Assembly: GCA_018241995.1 (NCBI GenBank)
Contig: JAFECT010000006.1
Span: 248,001 to 312,000 of the forward strand
Length of the DNA: 64,000 bases
Source: Pseudomonadota bacterium
GTDB lineage: Bacteria; Pseudomonadota; Alphaproteobacteria; Caulobacterales; Caulobacteraceae
Reading direction: 5' to 3'
The notes under the pieces are model-generated. The model was not told the origin of the DNA. It ran no database searches and was given only the letters and a program-made list of their open reading frames with translations. Both the position numbers and the translations under genes were made by a program. Numbering within the stretch: the first letter of the stretch is position 1; each line of letters starts with the position of its first letter. Positions 33,519 to 42,716 of this stretch are shown piece by piece.

Positions 33519-34394
33519 CTAGGCCGCCGCGTCGGTGGGCACGTTGTTCAGGGTCTCTTCCAGCTCGGCGAAGCTGGGCTGGGCGGTCGACGGCACGCTG
33601 CCGCGGCCGATCTCGACGGAGATCTGGGCGGCGTTGCCGTGCAGGTGGGCGACCAGCACCGACTGGATGATCTTGTAGAAGGCGGCTTCCTCGTCGATCA
33701 CCTCCTTCATGCGCGTGGCCATCGGTCCGATCATGCCATAGGCCAGGAACACGCCGAGGAAGGTGCCGACGAGGGCGCCGCCGATCATGTGGCCCAGGAC
33801 TTCCGGCGGCTCGGTGATCGCGCCCATGGTCTTGATCACGCCCAGCACGGCCGCGACGATGCCGAGCGCCGGCAGCGCGTCGGCCATGCTCTGCAGGGCG
33901 TGGGCGGGGCACTCGGCCTCGTGGTGGTGCTTCTCGAGCTGCTTCTCCATCGCGTCCTCGACCTGGTGCGGATCCTCCAGGTTCATGGTCATCATCCGCA
34001 GGGTGTCGCAGATGAAATCGATGGCGAAGTGGTCCTTCATGATCTTCGGAAACTTCTGGAAGATCGTGCTCTCGGCCGGCCGCTCGATGTGGCTTTCCAG
34101 GGCGATCACGCCTTTGGACTTCATGGTCTTGGTCAGCAGGAACAGCAACGAGAGCAGGTCGCGGTAATCGGCCGCCTTCCACTTCGGCCCGCCGAACACC
34201 TTGCCGAAGCCGCCGCCGGTGGCCTTGATGGTGGAGACCTTGTTGGCGATCAGGAACGAGGCGATGGCCGCGCCGCCGATGCACATCATCTCGTGCGGCA
34301 GCGAGCCCAGGATCACGCCGATGTTGCCGCCCGACATCAGGAAGCTGCCGAACACCATCGCGAACAGGACGACGATACCGATGATCTGGAACAT
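33519..34394 (-). CDS. motA: Flagellar motor stator protein MotA
   Basis: 291 residues. Start MFQIIGIVVLFAMVFGSFLM (TM1), TM2 around MCIGGAAIASFLIANKV, a large cytoplasmic loop containing TKTMKSKGVIALESHIERPA with the charged residues that meet FliG, then TM3 ALPALGIVAAVLGVIKTMGA and TM4 GGALVGTFLGVFLAYGMIGP. It forms the proton channel with MotB. motB is not next to it, as is also the case in Caulobacter. I preferred ATG 34394 to an upstream alternative at 34421. An AT-rich palindrome lies 40 bp upstream. Confidence 0.95.
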   Translation of the reverse strand: MFQIIGIVVLFAMVFGSFLMSGGNIGVILGSLPHEMMCIGGAAIASFLIANKVSTIKATGGGFGKVFGGPKWKAADYRDLLSLLFLLTKTMKSKGVIALESHIERPAESTIFQKFPKIMKDHFAIDFICDTLRMMTMNLEDPHQVEDAMEKQLEKHHHEAECPAHALQSMADALPALGIVAAVLGVIKTMGAITEPPEVLGHMIGGALVGTFLGVFLAYGMIGPMATRMKEVIDEEAAFYKIIQSVLVAHLHGNAAQISVEIGRGSVPSTAQPSFAELEETLNNVPTDAAA

Positions 34395-34433
34395 GTGAGG
34401 CCCGACTGAGAGAAGCGTCACACATGGTCACCA

Positions 34434-34444
34434 TTAATGATTAA
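34434..34444 (-). promoter_or_regulatory. AT-rich repeat upstream of motA, possible regulator site
   Basis: TTAATGATTAA (two TTAA half-sites, 3-bp spacer) in otherwise GC-rich sequence, 40-50 bp before the motA start. CtrA boxes use TTAA half-sites but with a 7-bp spacer, so CtrA is only one possibility. Confidence 0.3.
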
Positions 34445-34504
34445 GAGCGCGTTTTCGCTGGGGGCGACGCGGTCTAAGGCTCTGGGCTTCCCGTGAAGGC
34501 TCAG

Positions 34505-35821
34505 ATGACCACCACGACCGACGCTGCAACGCCCGCGAAACCGGGCCATCGCCTGGCCTTCGGCATCCTGTTCGCGGTGCTGATGCTGGCGGCCTCGGGC
34601 AACACGGCGCTGCAGGCGGTGCTGGCGGTGATCGGCCGCAAGGTCGGCATCCAGGACACCCTGATCGTCGGGGTCTTCTCGCTTTCGGCCCTGGCCTGGA
34701 CGGTGGTCTCGGGCTTCTGGGCGCGGCGATCCGACATCCATGGGCGCAAGGCCATGGTGCTGGTCGGCGTCGCCGGGTTCGGCCTGTCTATGTTGCTGTT
34801 CGGGGCGGTGGTGCTGGCCGGGCTGAACGGCCTGATCGGCGCCGGCGCGACCTTCGTCGGCATGCTGGTGGCGCGCTCGATCTACGGCTTCGTGGGCTCT
34901 GCGGCGACGCCGGCGGCCCAGGCCTATGTCGCCGACCGCACCGAGCGGCAAGGCCGGGTCCAGGCCCTGGCCAGCCTCGCCTCGGCGGTCGGGTTGGGCA
35001 CGGTGATCGGGCCGGCGATCGCACCCTTCCTGGTTTTGCCGGGCATCGGACTGGCCGGACCCATGATGGTTTTCGCCCTGATGGGCGCCGCCGTCTGGTT
35101 CGCGGTTGCGCGCTATCTGCCTGCCGGGGACATGCCAAGGGCGACCGACGGCTCGCGCCCCACGCGCGCGACGGTCCCAACCGCCAAGAACGCCTGGCGC
35201 GATCCGCGGGTGCGCGCCTTCGTGGCCTACGGTTTCCTGCTCACCAGCTGCCAGGCGATCAACACCCAGGCCCTGGCGTTTGTCGTCATCGACACCTTGA
35301 AGATCACCGCCGAGAAGGCCGAGCACTTCGTCGGCATCGCCATGATGGCGGGCGCGCTCGCCACAGTGACGGCGCAGCAGGTGCTGATCCCGCGCTTCGG
35401 CATGACGCCGCGCGCGCTGATGCGCTGGGGCGCGGCCTGCGCGGTGGCGGGCAATGCGCTGATCGCGTTCGCGCCGGATTACTACACCGTGGTGATGGCC
35501 TATGGGCTGATGACCCTGGGCTACGGCTTGGCTCGACCCGGGTTCACCGCGGGCGCGTCGCTTGCCGTGGGTGCGCACGAGCAGGGCATGGTGGCCGGAC
35601 TGATGGCGGCCATCAACGGCGCCTGCTACGTGGTCGGACCCCTGCTCGGCATGGCGCTCTATGAGGTCTGGCGGCCGGGGCCGTTCCTGGTCAACGCCGC
35701 GATCCTGGCGGTTCTGATCGTGACCGCGTTTGTGGTCCGCACCCTGGCTCGTTCGGGCGTCGAGCCCGCCAGCGACAATCCGGCGGAAGAGACCTCCAGC
35801 GCCAACTTGCCCCCCACCTGA
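34505..35821 (+). CDS. MFS transporter (TetA-like drug/proton antiporter fold)
   Basis: 438 residues, 12 TM helices. It has the loop 2-3 antiporter motif in VVSGFWARRSDIHGRKAMVL, the TM5 motif VGLGTVIGPAIAPFLVLPGI, and AYVADRTERQGRVQALASLA, as in the TetA/multidrug proton antiporter group. The start is ATG 34505 with AAGG at 34496-34499; a GTG 12 bases earlier lacks a site. The C-terminus is a short hydrophilic tail. Exported compound unknown; the gene stands alone, divergent from motA. Confidence 0.87.
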   Translation: MTTTTDAATPAKPGHRLAFGILFAVLMLAASGNTALQAVLAVIGRKVGIQDTLIVGVFSLSALAWTVVSGFWARRSDIHGRKAMVLVGVAGFGLSMLLFGAVVLAGLNGLIGAGATFVGMLVARSIYGFVGSAATPAAQAYVADRTERQGRVQALASLASAVGLGTVIGPAIAPFLVLPGIGLAGPMMVFALMGAAVWFAVARYLPAGDMPRATDGSRPTRATVPTAKNAWRDPRVRAFVAYGFLLTSCQAINTQALAFVVIDTLKITAEKAEHFVGIAMMAGALATVTAQQVLIPRFGMTPRALMRWGAACAVAGNALIAFAPDYYTVVMAYGLMTLGYGLARPGFTAGASLAVGAHEQGMVAGLMAAINGACYVVGPLLGMALYEVWRPGPFLVNAAILAVLIVTAFVVRTLARSGVEPASDNPAEETSSANLPPT

Positions 35822-35940
35822 GACCTCACGTCGCCCTTTCGCCGAAGCCTGGCGGCGCCCATCTCCACGGAAACGGCGTCGTGCAGACGAAAGCTTAAGG
35901 CAAGCGTCCTAGGCTGCGCCTCGACCCATAGGAGCGCAGA

Positions 35941-36129
35941 ATGCTTCCCAGTCTCGATCCGCTTCCCGCCCCCTCGGACGATCAGGACGAGGACGCGATC
36001 CTCGCGGCCGCCTTCGCCCAGGCCGAATGCGCCATTTCCATCCTGAAGAACATCGTCGCCGACGGCGGGCCGAGCGCGGCCGTGGCCCAGGCCGATCTGG
36101 AAATGCTGGCGACCGCCGCGGCGGCCTAA
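35941..36129 (+). CDS. Small acidic protein, unknown
   Basis: 62 residues: MLPSLDPLPAPSDDQDEDAI followed by LAAAFAQAECAISILKNIVA and an alanine-rich end. A GGAG site lies 7 bases before the ATG. A single amphipathic helix seems likely. No family recognised. It is tail-to-tail with the MltB-like gene, 6 bp apart. The reading frame, ribosome site and good codon pattern support a real gene. Confidence 0.55.
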   Translation: MLPSLDPLPAPSDDQDEDAILAAAFAQAECAISILKNIVADGGPSAAVAQADLEMLATAAAA

Positions 36130-36135
36130 GCGGGT

Positions 36136-37518
36136 TCAGCGTCCTGAGGGCTGTTTCACCGGCGCCTGTGCGGGCGCGGCAGGCTTCATCGCGGCCGCTT
36201 CCGCCTTTAGCTTCTCGATCAGGGCAGGCGTCAGATAGCCGTCGGCCGTCAGGCCGTTCTTCTTCTGCCACTGGCGCACGGCGTCGCGGCTACCGGCCCC
36301 GATCAGCCCGTCGGGCTTGCCGACCGGATAGCCCAGGCTGAGCAGGGCCGTCTGGGCGTCGGTCCGCTGCCCACGCGACAGCGGCGTCTCCTGCGGCCAC
36401 GCTCGCGCCAGCGGCGGCTCGCCACGCATCTCGTCGGCCAACAGGCCGATGGAAAGGGCATAGGCGATGGAGTTGTTGTAGCGGCGGATCACGAAATGGT
36501 TCGGGAAGGCCAGGAAAGCCGGCCCGTTGGCGCCCGCCGGGACCAGCAGCACCGCTTCCGACACCTGATCCGCCGCCGACCAAGACCGGCCGTCGGCGCG
36601 CCTGATCCCCTTGGCCTGCCACCAGGCGGGCGGATGCTTCTCGCTCTCCGACACCGAATAGTCGAAGCCGGGGGGCGGGATCACCTCCACGGCCCAGCTT
36701 TCGCCGCGCCGCCAGCCCTCCTGAGCGAGGTGATTGGCGGCGGAGGCCAGGGCGTCGGCGTCCGAGCTCCAGATATCGACCTTGCCGTCGCCGTCGCCAT
36801 CCTGCCCCAGGCGCAGATAGGCCTCAGGGATGAACTGGGTCTGGCCCATGGCCCCCGCCCATGAGCCTTTCAGCTTTTCGCGCGGCACGCCGCGGTCGCG
36901 GATCATGGTGAAGGCGGCCAGCAGCTGGGCCTCGGCCCAGTCGCGCCTGCGCCCCTCAAAGGCCAGGGTGGCGAAGGCCTGGATCACGTCGTGATTGCCC
37001 TGGACCTTGCCGAAGCCGGACTCGTCGGCCCAGATCGCCACCACGATCTCGGCGGGCACGCCGTATTTCTGCTCGATCGCCGCCATGTGCGGCTCGGCGT
37101 TCTTGCGGCGGATGCCTTCAGCGGCGCGAACCGGCGAGGCGGCGGTGCGCACATAGTCGCCGATGGGCTTGGAGAATTCGGGCTGGCGCGTGTCCTGGTT
37201 CAGGATGGCGCTGGAAGGCTCCACGCCTGCGAGCTGGGCCTCCACGAAGCCGCGATCGAAGCCCTTGGCCACCGCCTTCTCGACGAAGCCCGCCTTCCAG
37301 CGAGCGAAGGAGGCGGCGATGGGATTGGCCGCGTTGTCGATCGGCGCCATCGGCGCAGCCTGAGGCGCAGGCGGCGGCGACACCGGCTGGGGCGCGGGGA
37401 CAGGCGGAGGCGGCGGCGCGACCGGCGTGGGCGCAGGCGCGCTCACCGGCGGCTTCACCGTGGTCGCCGGCGCTGCGCAGCCGGCCAGGAGCAGCAGAAG
37501 CAATAATCCCCGACGCAT
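36136..37518 (-). CDS. Lytic murein transglycosylase (MltB-like lipoprotein)
   Basis: 460 residues. Lipoprotein signal MRRGLLLLLLLAGC (lipobox LAGC), then a Pro-rich linker of ~40 residues. The SLT_2 catalytic domain contains FDRGFVEAQLAGVEPSSAIL, the catalytic glutamate in VVAIWADESGFGKVQGNHDV, and WAGAMGQTQFIPEAYLRLGQ. The C-terminus is a peptidoglycan-binding module, LLSLGYPVGKPDGLIGAGSR through DAVRQWQKKNGL. It cleaves glycan strands to 1,6-anhydromuropeptides from an outer-membrane anchor. The order and length match the MltB family. Confidence 0.92.
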   Translation of the reverse strand: MRRGLLLLLLLAGCAAPATTVKPPVSAPAPTPVAPPPPPVPAPQPVSPPPAPQAAPMAPIDNAANPIAASFARWKAGFVEKAVAKGFDRGFVEAQLAGVEPSSAILNQDTRQPEFSKPIGDYVRTAASPVRAAEGIRRKNAEPHMAAIEQKYGVPAEIVVAIWADESGFGKVQGNHDVIQAFATLAFEGRRRDWAEAQLLAAFTMIRDRGVPREKLKGSWAGAMGQTQFIPEAYLRLGQDGDGDGKVDIWSSDADALASAANHLAQEGWRRGESWAVEVIPPPGFDYSVSESEKHPPAWWQAKGIRRADGRSWSAADQVSEAVLLVPAGANGPAFLAFPNHFVIRRYNNSIAYALSIGLLADEMRGEPPLARAWPQETPLSRGQRTDAQTALLSLGYPVGKPDGLIGAGSRDAVRQWQKKNGLTADGYLTPALIEKLKAEAAAMKPAAPAQAPVKQPSGR

Positions 37519-37631
37519 GATCTGAATCGTACGCGACCAAAGCCTGTCGGTTCAATCACAAGCGTGCGACTTCGCGAGACGTCGCCCATCTAGGTTGGTT
37601 CAATAGCTGGCGCCTGCTAAGCTCAAGCCAT

Positions 37632-37934
37632 ATGGGATGGGCTAGTCACTACATCGAGCGTCTCAGGGCCGGCCAGCCCGTTCAGTTCAGACCGCGTGGC
37701 GCCTCAATGGCGGGCAAGATCGCCTCCGGGCAGCTCTGTACCGTTGCGCCTGTGGACCCACAGGTTCTCAAAACCGGGGACATTGTCCTTTGCAAGGTGC
37801 AGGGCCGCGAGTACCTGCATCTGGTTAAGGCTATCCAAGGGCCACGCTTCCAGATCGGCAACAATCGAGGATTCATCAACGGTTGGATCACCGGGAACGC
37901 GATCTTCGGCATCTGCGTCGCGGTGGAAGACTGA
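37632..37934 (+). CDS. S24/LexA-like peptidase-fold protein without DNA-binding domain
   Basis: 100 residues. The block FRPRGASMAGKIASGQLCTV resembles the PxGxSM-type serine motif of the LexA/signal-peptidase fold. LKTGDIVLCKVQGREYLHLV holds the region where the catalytic lysine would sit, and FQIGNNRGFINGWITGNAIF follows. There is no helix-turn-helix domain, so it cannot act as a LexA- or CI-type repressor by itself. The gene is visibly less GC-rich than its neighbours (gttctcaaaaccgggg, caatcgaggattcatc), hinting at a mobile origin. The catalytic residues are not proven; it could be a structural relative. Confidence 0.7.
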   Translation: MGWASHYIERLRAGQPVQFRPRGASMAGKIASGQLCTVAPVDPQVLKTGDIVLCKVQGREYLHLVKAIQGPRFQIGNNRGFINGWITGNAIFGICVAVED

Positions 37935-37958
37935 GGCGTCTTTCGAACCCATGCGCCG

Positions 37959-37987
37959 TTGACACCTCCGCCGCCGTTACGTATGAC
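37959..37987 (+). promoter_or_regulatory. Sigma-70-type promoter of rpmJ
   Basis: Perfect TTGACA (37959-37964), 17-bp spacer, TATGAC (37982-37987). It lies ~70 bp ahead of the rpmJ start; the leader contains a T-rich stretch (TTTTGTTTTTT) near 38030. Confidence 0.68.
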
Positions 37988-38055
37988 GCGCCCTCGCTCC
38001 GCCCGCGCCCTTTCCAGGCGATGGCGGTGTTTTGTTTTTTCGAGGCTAGACGACG

Positions 38056-38181
38056 ATGAAGGTCCGCAGCTCGCTCAAGTCGCTGAAGTCGCGCCACCGC
38101 GACTGCAAGGTCGTGCGCCGCAAGGGCCGCGTCTATGTGATCAACAAGACCGATCCGCGCTTCAAGGCTCGCCAGGGCTGA
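38056..38181 (+). CDS. rpmJ: 50S ribosomal protein L36 (zinc-free type)
   Basis: 41 residues: [19 protein letters not shown], then [20 protein letters not shown]. The 41-residue alphaproteobacterial L36 lacks the C-C-C-H zinc set of the 37-residue form; only one cysteine (CKVV) remains, so it belongs to the C-minus type that does not bind zinc. It carries its own promoter and terminator and is not in a ribosomal protein operon, which is usual for this form. Confidence 0.96.
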   Translation: MKVRSSLKSLKSRHRDCKVVRRKGRVYVINKTDPRFKARQG

Positions 38182-38213
38182 TACCCGGCGTCACTTGAGA
38201 CGGAATACCCAAG

Positions 38214-38241
38214 AGGCCGCGGCGACCACCGCGGCCTTTTT
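38214..38241 (+). terminator. Rho-independent terminator of rpmJ
   Basis: Stem AGGCCGCGG / CCGCGGCCT with CGACCA loop and a run of five T. It starts 33 bp after the rpmJ stop. Confidence 0.9.
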
Positions 38242-38280
38242 GCTGCGCGCTTCGTGGCAGGGTTCCCAGGCTCGCCGGTC

Positions 38281-38289
38281 TTATCCACA
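38281..38289 (+). promoter_or_regulatory. Perfect DnaA box (TTATCCACA) upstream of gapR
   Basis: Exact match to the strongest DnaA-binding 9-mer, lying 101 bp before the gapR start codon in the intergenic region after the rpmJ terminator. I saw no other exact copy in the window. It could let DnaA control gapR, or be chance. Confidence 0.55.
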
Positions 38290-38389
38290 GCCTGCGTCGA
38301 CAAGTCCAAAGCTAGGACAGGATGCGCCGTTGAGCCCGCCGGACCCGCGTGGTTAAGCGTCGAGGCTCAATTCCTGCCGGAGTAGCCCG

Positions 38390-38665
38390 ATGGCCGACGA
38401 CGCGTCCTTTGCCTCCAATCCCGACGTCCTGACGGCCACCGCCCAGGGCCGCCTGAAGAGCTTCATCGAGCGCATCGAGCGTCTGGAAGAGGACAAGGCC
38501 GCCATCGCCGGTGACCTGAAGGAGGTCTTCGCCGAGGCCAAGGGCGAGGGCTTCGACACCAAGATCATGCGCAAGGTCATCCGCATGCGGAAGCAGGACA
38601 AGGCCAAGGTCCAGGAGGAAGAGGCGCTGATCGACCTCTACCTTTCTGCTATCGGAGGCCTCTGA
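38390..38665 (+). CDS. gapR: Nucleoid-associated protein GapR (DUF2312)
   Basis: 91 residues. The DUF2312 core is nearly complete: TAQGRLKSFIERIERLEEDK, then AAIAGDLKEVFAEAKGEGFD and RKVIRMRKQDKAKVQEEEAL, ending LIDLYLSAIGGL. In Caulobacter, GapR is an essential nucleoid protein that clamps overtwisted DNA ahead of forks and RNA polymerase and stimulates gyrase and topoisomerase IV. The protein is a coiled-coil dimer/tetramer, and the basic RMRKQDKAK helix contacts DNA. The intergenic region upstream carries a perfect DnaA box. A TacA-type regulator lies ~2.4 kb downstream, as in Caulobacter synteny known to me. Confidence 0.94.
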   Translation: MADDASFASNPDVLTATAQGRLKSFIERIERLEEDKAAIAGDLKEVFAEAKGEGFDTKIMRKVIRMRKQDKAKVQEEEALIDLYLSAIGGL

Positions 38666-38699
38666 GGCCTGATCCCGCGCCTCCGATTCGAGAGGCGCA

Positions 38700-38999
38700 G
38701 TGAAACGCACCGTTCCGGATCAAAAGGCCGCCGCCAAGCGCGCGGTGCTGCGCGCGCTCGGCAAGGCCAAGCGGGCCGCCGACCGGGCCGGGGTCAAGCT
38801 TTCCGACTGGGAAGACGAGTTCCTGGGCTCGGTCGCCGACCGGGTGAAGACCTATGGCCGGGCCTTCGGCGACTCCGAAAAGGGCGACCTGAACGCGCCG
38901 CTTTCGATGATGCAGGCGGTGAAGCTGAAAGAAATCACCAAGAAGGCCAAGGGCGAGGCCAAGCCCGTCCCCAAACGCTACGGCTTCCGGAAAAAATAG
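38700..38999 (+). CDS. Conserved hypothetical basic protein
   Basis: 99 residues from a GTG with GAGAGGCG just ahead. It is basic and helical: AAAKRAVLRALGKAKRAADR, VKLSDWEDEFLGSVADRVKT and a lysine-rich C-terminus KPVPKRYGFRKK. No signal peptide or TM segment. It starts 34 bp after gapR and could share its transcript. The function is not known; the charge suggests nucleic-acid or ribosome contact, which is inference. Confidence 0.7.
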   Translation: MKRTVPDQKAAAKRAVLRALGKAKRAADRAGVKLSDWEDEFLGSVADRVKTYGRAFGDSEKGDLNAPLSMMQAVKLKEITKKAKGEAKPVPKRYGFRKK

Positions 39000-39247
39000 C
39001 GCCCGGAATGATCCAAGCAGGCGCTCTGCGCGTATAAGGCTTTCACACACAGGTGCGCAGCGGCCGGCTTGCCTCGACAAAGCCGGGAACGCGACGGCAC
39101 GCAACGATATCAAAGACCGCGCGGACGCATGGCCGAGGCCTGCCCGCGAGACCGGAGATCGACCGCAAGGGGCCGGGGCGAACCACGCCGCAGCCCACTC
39201 GCGGACGTTGGGCCGCCTTTGACGGGGGCGTCGAAAGGAGCCTGTGC

Positions 39248-40300
39248 GTGAGTATCCGAGCCGCCCTTCTGTCGGTCGCGACCGCGTCGCCGCCGCATGT
39301 CCTGGTCCAACGCGAGGTCGCCGAGGCTGCGCGCGGTCTGTTCGCCGGCTATCCGGAATTCGAACGCCTGTCCGCCGTGTTCGAGACCACCGGCATCGTC
39401 ACCCGTCGCTCGGTCCAGCCGATCGAGTGGTTCTTCCAGCCGCAGGGCTGGCCGGAGCGCACCCGCGCCTATCTCGACGGCGCGGACGCCCTGTTCGTCG
39501 AGGCCGCCGAAAAGGCCCTGGCGGGCGCGGGCCTTACCGCCGCCGAGATTGACACGGTGGTGACCGTTTCCTCCACCGGCATCGCCACGCCGAGCCTGGA
39601 GGCGCGGGTCGCCTCGCGCATGGGCTTTCGCTCGGACATTCGCCGCGTGCCGGTGTTCGGCCTCGGCTGCGCGGGCGGCGTCACCGGCCTGGCCCTGGCT
39701 GAACGGCTGGCGCGCGCCGAACCAGGCTCCAAGGTGCTGTTCGTGACCATCGAGCTCTGCACCCTATCCTTCCGCCTGGATGAGCTGACCAAGGCCAATG
39801 TCGTGGCCACCGCCCTGTTCGGCGACGGCGCGGCCGCCTGCGTGGTCTCGACCGAGGGCGAGGGGATCGCCGCCATCGAAGGCGCCGGCGAGCATCTGTG
39901 GAAGGACACGCTCGACATCATGGGCTGGAACGTCGATCCGATGGGCTTCGGCGTCATCTTCGCCCGCTCGATCCCGCCCTTCGCGCGCAAGAACCTGGGG
40001 CCGGCGATGCAGAATATCCTGGGCGGCATGGACCTGAGTTTCGAGGATGTCGGCCGCTTCGTCTGCCATCCTGGCGGGACCAAGGTGGTGGCCGCGCTGG
40101 AGACGGCCTTCCATCTCGAACAGGGCAGCCTGAACCACGAGCGCGAGGTGCTGGCCGAGTTCGGCAATATGAGCGCGCCCACCGTGCTGTTCGTGCTGGA
40201 GCGGGTGCTGAAGGCGGAGGGCTTGCCCGAGCGGGCGGTGATGTCGTCTCTCGGACCGGGCTTTACCGCCACCGGCGTATCACTGTTGAGGGCGGCGTGA
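39248..40300 (+). CDS. Type III polyketide synthase
   Basis: 350 residues of the chalcone/alkylresorcinol synthase family. The catalytic triad is in place: Cys141 in FGLGCAGGVTGLALAE, His274 in RFVCHPGGTKVVAALE and Asn307 in LAEFGNMSAPTVLFVLERV. It condenses an acyl starter, often a fatty acyl-CoA, with malonyl-CoA units to make resorcinols or pyrones. GTG start at 39248 with AAGGAG at 39235-39240. It overlaps the next gene by 4 bases. A PKS followed by an ICMT-like methyltransferase resembles srsAB of Streptomyces and bpsAB of Bacillus, which make O-methylated phenolic lipids or pyrones. Confidence 0.93.
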   Translation: MSIRAALLSVATASPPHVLVQREVAEAARGLFAGYPEFERLSAVFETTGIVTRRSVQPIEWFFQPQGWPERTRAYLDGADALFVEAAEKALAGAGLTAAEIDTVVTVSSTGIATPSLEARVASRMGFRSDIRRVPVFGLGCAGGVTGLALAERLARAEPGSKVLFVTIELCTLSFRLDELTKANVVATALFGDGAAACVVSTEGEGIAAIEGAGEHLWKDTLDIMGWNVDPMGFGVIFARSIPPFARKNLGPAMQNILGGMDLSFEDVGRFVCHPGGTKVVAALETAFHLEQGSLNHEREVLAEFGNMSAPTVLFVLERVLKAEGLPERAVMSSLGPGFTATGVSLLRAA

Positions 40301-40809
40301 TCCTCTCGGTCGGCGTCCTGGCCTTCACCACGTTCCAGCGCCTGGGCGAACTCTGGCTGTCGGCGCGACATACGCGGGCGCTGAGGGCAAGGGGCGCCTA
40401 TGAGGTCGGGCGCGGGCACTATCCTGTCATGGTGCTGCTGCACGCCGCCTGGCTGATCGGGCTGTGGTGGTTTGGCTGGGACAGGCCGGTGCAGTGGCCC
40501 TGGCTCGCGGTCTTCGCGGTCTGTCAGGTGCTGCGGGTCTGGGTGATCGCGACTCTGGGCGACCGCTGGACGACGCGGATCATCGTCCTGCCCGGCGCGC
40601 CGCTGGTCGCGAGCGGACCCTATCGACTGATCCCGCATCCCAACTATGCGGTGGTGGTCGCCGAGATCGCGGTCCTACCGCTGGCCTTCGGGCTTTGGTG
40701 GTACGCGGCCCTGTTCAGCGCGCTTAACGCCGCGATGCTGTGGGTCAGAATCCGGGCGGAGAACGCGGCCCTGAAGTCGGCCTCAGGCGGAGCGGCCGCG
40801 CTCGGTTGA
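40297..40809 (+). CDS. Isoprenylcysteine carboxyl methyltransferase-family membrane protein
   Basis: 170 residues from a GTG overlapping the PKS stop (GTGA). It is a multi-helix membrane protein: VLLHAAWLIGLWWFGW, WPWLAVFAVCQVLRVWVIA, LGDRWTTRIIVLPGAPLVAS, then the conserved GPYRLIPHPNYAVVVAEIAV and a final helix. The GPYRLIPHPNY block is the SAM-binding signature of the ICMT family. Given the coupled type III PKS, the substrate is probably the polyketide hydroxyl rather than a prenylated protein. Its last 27 bases overlap the opposite gene. Confidence 0.88.
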   Translation: MILSVGVLAFTTFQRLGELWLSARHTRALRARGAYEVGRGHYPVMVLLHAAWLIGLWWFGWDRPVQWPWLAVFAVCQVLRVWVIATLGDRWTTRIIVLPGAPLVASGPYRLIPHPNYAVVVAEIAVLPLAFGLWWYAALFSALNAAMLWVRIRAENAALKSASGGAAALG

Positions 40810-41013
40810 GGTGCGTCCCGCGAGCCAGGCCCACAGCAGGAAGGTCGGGACCCAGTACGGGAACACGCCGTAGAGCGTGTCGCTGACCGAGTGCGAGCGG
40901 CTGTCGATGAACAGGAACACCTGCGCGGCGAAGGCCGCCATGAGCAGGGTCGCCGCCCACCCCATCACCGAGACCGGCAGATAGACCAGACCGAACGACT
41001 TGAACCAGCGCAT
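40783..41013 (-). CDS. Small two-TM membrane protein, unknown
   Basis: 76 residues: MRWFKSFGLVYLPVSVMGWA, then ATLLMAAFAAQVFLFIDSRS (TM1), HSVSDTLYGVFPYWVPTFLL (TM2) and a short basic tail AGRTSTERGRSA. Similar short membrane proteins are common in Caulobacterales genomes but unnamed. It overlaps the 3' end of the methyltransferase gene by 27 bp in convergent orientation. Confidence 0.68.
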   Translation of the reverse strand: MRWFKSFGLVYLPVSVMGWAATLLMAAFAAQVFLFIDSRSHSVSDTLYGVFPYWVPTFLLWAWLAGRTSTERGRSA

Positions 41014-41078
41014 GATCGCCTCCCTGATCGACGAACGGCCAGGGTGGCGCCGATTGCGGTCTTGGGAAAGCGGCGCGG

Positions 41079-42545
<1,467 letters not shown>

Positions 42546-42716
42546 GGGAGACACCCGTTTTCACCTTTAGCCTCGCCTTCGAGGGCGCGGCTTCGTTGTC
42601 ACGAATTGAGACAGACAGGGGTGAAGATCGCGTTTCCGAGACGTGGCCAAAGCCTTAAGCGCCAAGGCTAACAAGGCCTTTACCCGGCCCATGGATCGCC
42701 GCTATGCGGTGTGGCG

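Noticed and set aside
37632..37934. Prophage remnant around the S24-like gene
   Set aside because: Neighbours (mltB-like and rpmJ) are core genes; no integrase, attachment repeat or other phage gene was found.
38281..38289. The single DnaA box as an origin of replication
   Set aside because: One box without an AT-rich unwinding element or further boxes does not support an origin; regulation of gapR is more likely.
39002..39247. Gene between the basic protein and the type III PKS
   Set aside because: The frame is open but Arg/Pro-rich and lacks homology; the GTG with AAGGAG at 39248 is the PKS start.
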